Source of the DNA: JBEHWX01 sp048498995
GTDB lineage: Bacteria; Bacteroidota; Ignavibacteria; OLB7
NCBI GenBank assembly: GCA_048498995.1
Contig: JBEHWX010000153.1
Location: 1-10,421, forward strand
Direction: 5' to 3'
DNA: 10,421 nt
Shown: positions 8,299-10,421 of the stretch, piece after piece
Layout of the letters: each line of letters opens with the position of its first letter
Numbering within the stretch: the stretch's first letter is position 1
Program-made: the position numbers and the translations under genes
The notes under the pieces: generated by a model
What the model was told of the DNA's origin: nothing
What the model saw: the letters and a program-made list of their open reading frames with translations, nothing else
Database searches by the model: none

Positions 8299-8316
8299 GC
8301 CGGCCGGAAGGCCGGT
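8299..8316 (+). repeat. hairpin with GGAA tetraloop
   Basis: CCGGCC-GGAA-GGCCGG (8300-8315) forms a perfect 6-bp stem, extended by a G-U pair, closed by a GNRA-type tetraloop. It lies between the stop-codon hairpin and the terminator and probably stabilises the 3' end of the ftsH message. Confidence 0.5.
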
Positions 8317-8339
8317 CGAGGGTAAATGATTATAATAGC

Positions 8340-8381
8340 GCCGCCCATTCTCCGAGCAGGGGAATGGGCGGCTCGGTTTTT
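8340..8381 (+). terminator. intrinsic terminator of the tilS-hpt-ftsH unit
   Basis: GCCGCCCATTC (8340-8350) pairs perfectly with GAATGGGCGGC (8362-8372). A G-T wobble and two more pairs extend the stem inward to a five-base loop. TCGG and then TTTTT (8377-8381) follow. This is a textbook Rho-independent terminator for + strand transcription, ending the ftsH message and separating it from the lipid-kinase/reductase pair. Confidence 0.9.
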
Positions 8382-8458
8382 GAAGGCCAACCTCGAACGG
8401 TGGACCGCGAACCGCGGATGCTCCTTCCTCCGGCCGAACGCGCAATCGCGATTCTGTG

Positions 8459-9169
8459 ATGCCCATTCTCAAAGAACATTCCCCGTCACCCCGCCTCCAG
8501 GTCGCGACCAATCCGTCGCAGATCACCTGGAAGAACGAGCTTCTCCGCAAGTCGATCCACCTGACGTCGATCGGGATTCCGACGTTCTACATCTGGCTGG
8601 ACAAATGGCAGGAGCTGGCGCTGCTGGTGCCGCTGCTGGTGATAGCGCTGGTGATCGAGGTGCTCCGCTCCAAGGTCGCCGCGGCCGACGAGCTCTTCCG
8701 CAAGGTGTTCGGACGGATGCTCAGAACGCACGAGAAATCCGGCGGACGCAGGAGCATCAACGGTGCCACCTACGTGCTCCTGTCGGCGACGCTCTGCGTG
8801 GCGATCTTTCCGAAGGTGGTGACGATCGCCGGCTTCTCGGTGCTGATCGTCAGCGATACCGTGGCCGCGCTCTTCGGACGTCGGTTCGGACGGCATCGCT
8901 TCCTGGAGAAGAGCGTGGAGGGATCCTCGGCGTTCTTCATCAGCGCCTGCCTGGTGGTGGCGGCCGTGGCGGCGATCTTCCACGCTCCGTGGCAGTTCCT
9001 GGCCGCCGGCGCGCTTGCCGCCGCCTCGGCCACGGTGGCCGAGGCGCTCAGCTACGGCGTGAACATCGACGACAACCTGACGATCCCCCTCAGCTTCGGC
9101 GCCGTGATGTGGGGGGCGCTCGCCCTGTTCGGCGGCCCCGAGGTCGCGCTGCTGCTGGCTCAGAACTGA
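8459..9169 (+). CDS. CTP-dependent lipid/polyprenol kinase-like membrane protein (dolichol/phytol/diacylglycerol kinase family, COG0170-like)
   Basis: This 236-residue membrane protein belongs to the SEC59/VTE5/DGK1 group, related to phosphatidate cytidylyltransferases. Characterised members phosphorylate dolichol, phytol or diacylglycerol with CTP. LRKSIHL (29-35) is the N-terminal Arg-Lys-x-x-His motif, SDTVAALFGRRFG (132-144) is the nucleotide-binding signature, KSVEGSSA (151-158) follows it, and VNIDDNLTIP (201-210) is the terminal acidic motif. Hydrophobic segments lie near 36-47, 52-70, 103-116, 121-139, 155-174, 178-198 and 208-234. The substrate cannot be decided from sequence. A GTG at 8456 immediately precedes the ATG at 8459; the ATG is preferred and no Shine-Dalgarno is evident. 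It follows the ftsH terminator, so it needs its own promoter, which I could not find. The reductase gene starts 18 bases after its stop, suggesting an operon. Confidence 0.82.
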   Translation: MPILKEHSPSPRLQVATNPSQITWKNELLRKSIHLTSIGIPTFYIWLDKWQELALLVPLLVIALVIEVLRSKVAAADELFRKVFGRMLRTHEKSGGRRSINGATYVLLSATLCVAIFPKVVTIAGFSVLIVSDTVAALFGRRFGRHRFLEKSVEGSSAFFISACLVVAAVAAIFHAPWQFLAAGALAAASATVAEALSYGVNIDDNLTIPLSFGAVMWGALALFGGPEVALLLAQN

Positions 9170-9176
9170 TCGAACC

Positions 9177-9181
9177 GGAGA
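9177..9181 (+). promoter_or_regulatory. Shine-Dalgarno GGAGA fixing the reductase start
   Basis: GGAGA lies six bases before ATG 9188, in an otherwise Shine-Dalgarno-poor window. It is the clearest ribosome binding site here and fixes the start of the aldo/keto reductase. Confidence 0.7.
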
Positions 9182-9187
9182 ACTCTC

Positions 9188-10421
9188 ATGCGCGCTACGA
9201 TCGAGGCAACCGAGGCCTACCACGCGAATCATCCGGGGCTCGGCGCAACCCAGCTCGGACGCACCGGGCTGCGGGTCTCCGCCGCCGGCTTCGGCTCCTA
9301 CCGCGTTTCGCTCGGCGTCGAGGCCCATCGCCTGGCGCTGCGCCACGCGCTTCTCTCCGGCATCAACCTCATCGATACCTCCGCCAATTACGCCGATGGC
9401 GCCAGCGAGGAATTGATCGGCCACACGATCGCCGAGCTCGTGCGCGACGGACTTGTCACCCGGAATCAGATCGTCGTGGTCTCCAAGGGGGGCTACATTC
9501 AGGGGAGCAATCTGGTCCGCGCCAAGGAGCGGGTCGAGGCCGGCGGCGGCTATCCCGATATCGTCCAGCTCGGCGCCGGACTCTGGCACTGCATCGCCCC
9601 GGAGTTTCTGCAGGAGCAGATATCCCTCTCGCTCAACCGCCTCGGCCTGGTGACGATCGACGTCTACCTCCTCCACAATCCCGAGTATTATCTGAAGGCC
9701 GCCGAGCGCGCCGGGGTGCCGCTGGAGCAGGCGCGCGCGGAATATCATCGCCGGATCAAGGACGCATTCACCTATCTGGAGACCGAGGTGGAGGCGGGAC
9801 GGATCGGTGCCTACGGCATCTCCTCCAACAGCTTTCCGCACCCGGCCTCCGATGCCGAGCTCACCTCGCTCGAGGAGGTGGTGAAGATCGCCGAGAAGAT
9901 CTCCCTCGTGCATCATTTCTCCGTGATTCAGCTCCCGGCGAACCTGCTGGAGACCGGCTTCGTCGCCGAGAAGAATCAGTCCGGAGAGCGGACGGTGATG
10001 GAGGTGGCCCGCGAGAAGGGACTCGGCGTGCTCCTGAACCGCCCCCTCAACGCCATCGTCGGCCAGGGGCTGGTGCGGCTGGCGGACTTCACGCCGCAGC
10101 CGATCTCGGCCGATGAGATCCGGCGGCGGATCGACGCGATGGTCGAGCAGGAGCGGGAGTTCGCGCTCAACCGGTTGGAGGATTTCGCCGACGACCCGGA
10201 CGGGAAGCGGGCGCTGCGGGAGTTCATCTCCGTGGGGCTCACGCTGCAGCGCTACTGGGCAACGTTCGGATCGATCGAGCAGTACAACGACGTTCTCACC
10301 GAGCACTTCGCCCCCCGCCTGGCCTTCTGCGCGCAGTATCTGCGGGAGCAGGGAGCGCAGGAGCATATCGACTGGTACGCCGGCTACGTGGCGCATGCCC
10401 GCGCGCTGCTCCACGCCGTCG
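9188..10421 (+). CDS. aldo/keto reductase, partial at the 3' end
   Basis: At least 411 residues of an NAD(P)H-dependent aldo/keto reductase are present; the frame is open to the window edge, so the C-terminus is missing. The opening LGRTGLRVSAAGFGSYR (23-39) is typical of the family. The catalytic tetrad is complete: Asp63 and Tyr68 in NLIDTSANYAD, Lys100 in VVVSKGGY, and His163 in VYLLHNPEY. GRIGAYGISSNSF (204-216) is the strand-loop after the barrel's central helices, and LGVLLNRPLNAI (279-290) lies in the C-terminal cofactor region. A canonical member is roughly 300-350 residues, so about 100 residues beyond the barrel are unusual. That part is helical and charged and may be a family-specific extension. 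Resemblance is to the L-galactose dehydrogenase/general AKR branch, but the substrate is unknown. It follows the lipid-kinase gene by 18 bases and is probably cotranscribed, so it might act on a lipid or isoprenoid aldehyde; that is only inference. Confidence 0.88.
   Translation, partial: MRATIEATEAYHANHPGLGATQLGRTGLRVSAAGFGSYRVSLGVEAHRLALRHALLSGINLIDTSANYADGASEELIGHTIAELVRDGLVTRNQIVVVSKGGYIQGSNLVRAKERVEAGGGYPDIVQLGAGLWHCIAPEFLQEQISLSLNRLGLVTIDVYLLHNPEYYLKAAERAGVPLEQARAEYHRRIKDAFTYLETEVEAGRIGAYGISSNSFPHPASDAELTSLEEVVKIAEKISLVHHFSVIQLPANLLETGFVAEKNQSGERTVMEVAREKGLGVLLNRPLNAIVGQGLVRLADFTPQPISADEIRRRIDAMVEQEREFALNRLEDFADDPDGKRALREFISVGLTLQRYWATFGSIEQYNDVLTEHFAPRLAFCAQYLREQGAQEHIDWYAGYVAHARALLHAV

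Noticed and set aside
8331..8336. TATAAT as a promoter for the lipid-kinase gene
   Set aside because: No -35 box lies at suitable spacing, and the transcript would start inside a strong terminator stem.
8486..10414. 642-codon minus-strand frame opposite the lipid kinase and reductase
   Set aside because: It spans two well-recognised + strand genes and their junction, and shows no domain of its own.

Overview
The window is a G+C-rich bacterial chromosomal segment with seven protein-coding genes, all on the + strand. Most of them are housekeeping or cell-envelope genes. Three points suggest the Bacteroidota/Chlorobiota side of the tree, perhaps Ignavibacteria or Kapabacteria-like bacteria: the large signal-peptide OmpA protein with a 'YVFFARDSAVIPARY' motif, the tilS-hpt-ftsH order followed by a polyprenol/dolichol-kinase-like gene, and the weak or absent Shine-Dalgarno sequences before most genes. 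This is inferred from family resemblance; the window holds no rRNA or other marker that would settle it.

Layout. Bases 1-169 are two and three-quarter copies of a 61-bp tandem repeat that may continue upstream of the window. Bases 170-470 are non-coding, with a GC-rich hairpin and a likely promoter whose -10 box lies inside a 13-bp inverted repeat. A six- or seven-helix ABC-2-type permease follows (471-1265). A 343-bp intergenic stretch with short CACGTG-type repeats leads to a 722-residue secreted outer-membrane/peptidoglycan protein with two OmpA-like domains (1609-3777). That gene is closed off by a hairpin just after the stop and by a very long near-perfect hairpin at 3894-3943.

Next comes the tRNA/purine/protease cluster: tilS (4016-5443), hpt five bases later (5449-6024), and ftsH (6135-8258). 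Three successive hairpins follow ftsH, and the last is a textbook intrinsic terminator with a T5 tract (8340-8381). A two-gene unit follows: an integral-membrane CTP-dependent lipid-kinase-like protein (8459-9169) and, 18 bases later with a good Shine-Dalgarno, an aldo/keto reductase (9188 onward) that runs off the window's right edge.

How the genes work together. TilS makes lysidine in tRNA-Ile, Hpt salvages hypoxanthine/guanine and FtsH degrades membrane and regulatory proteins. Their linkage is a widespread conserved gene order. The ABC permease and OmpA protein are envelope genes with separate transcription signals. The lipid kinase and reductase form a probable operon of unknown substrate. 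I see no defence system, mobile-element gene, CRISPR array or RNA gene. The less ordinary material is in the intergenic repeats and inverted repeats, the paired OmpA domains, the HEVGH variant of the FtsH zinc site, and the long reductase.
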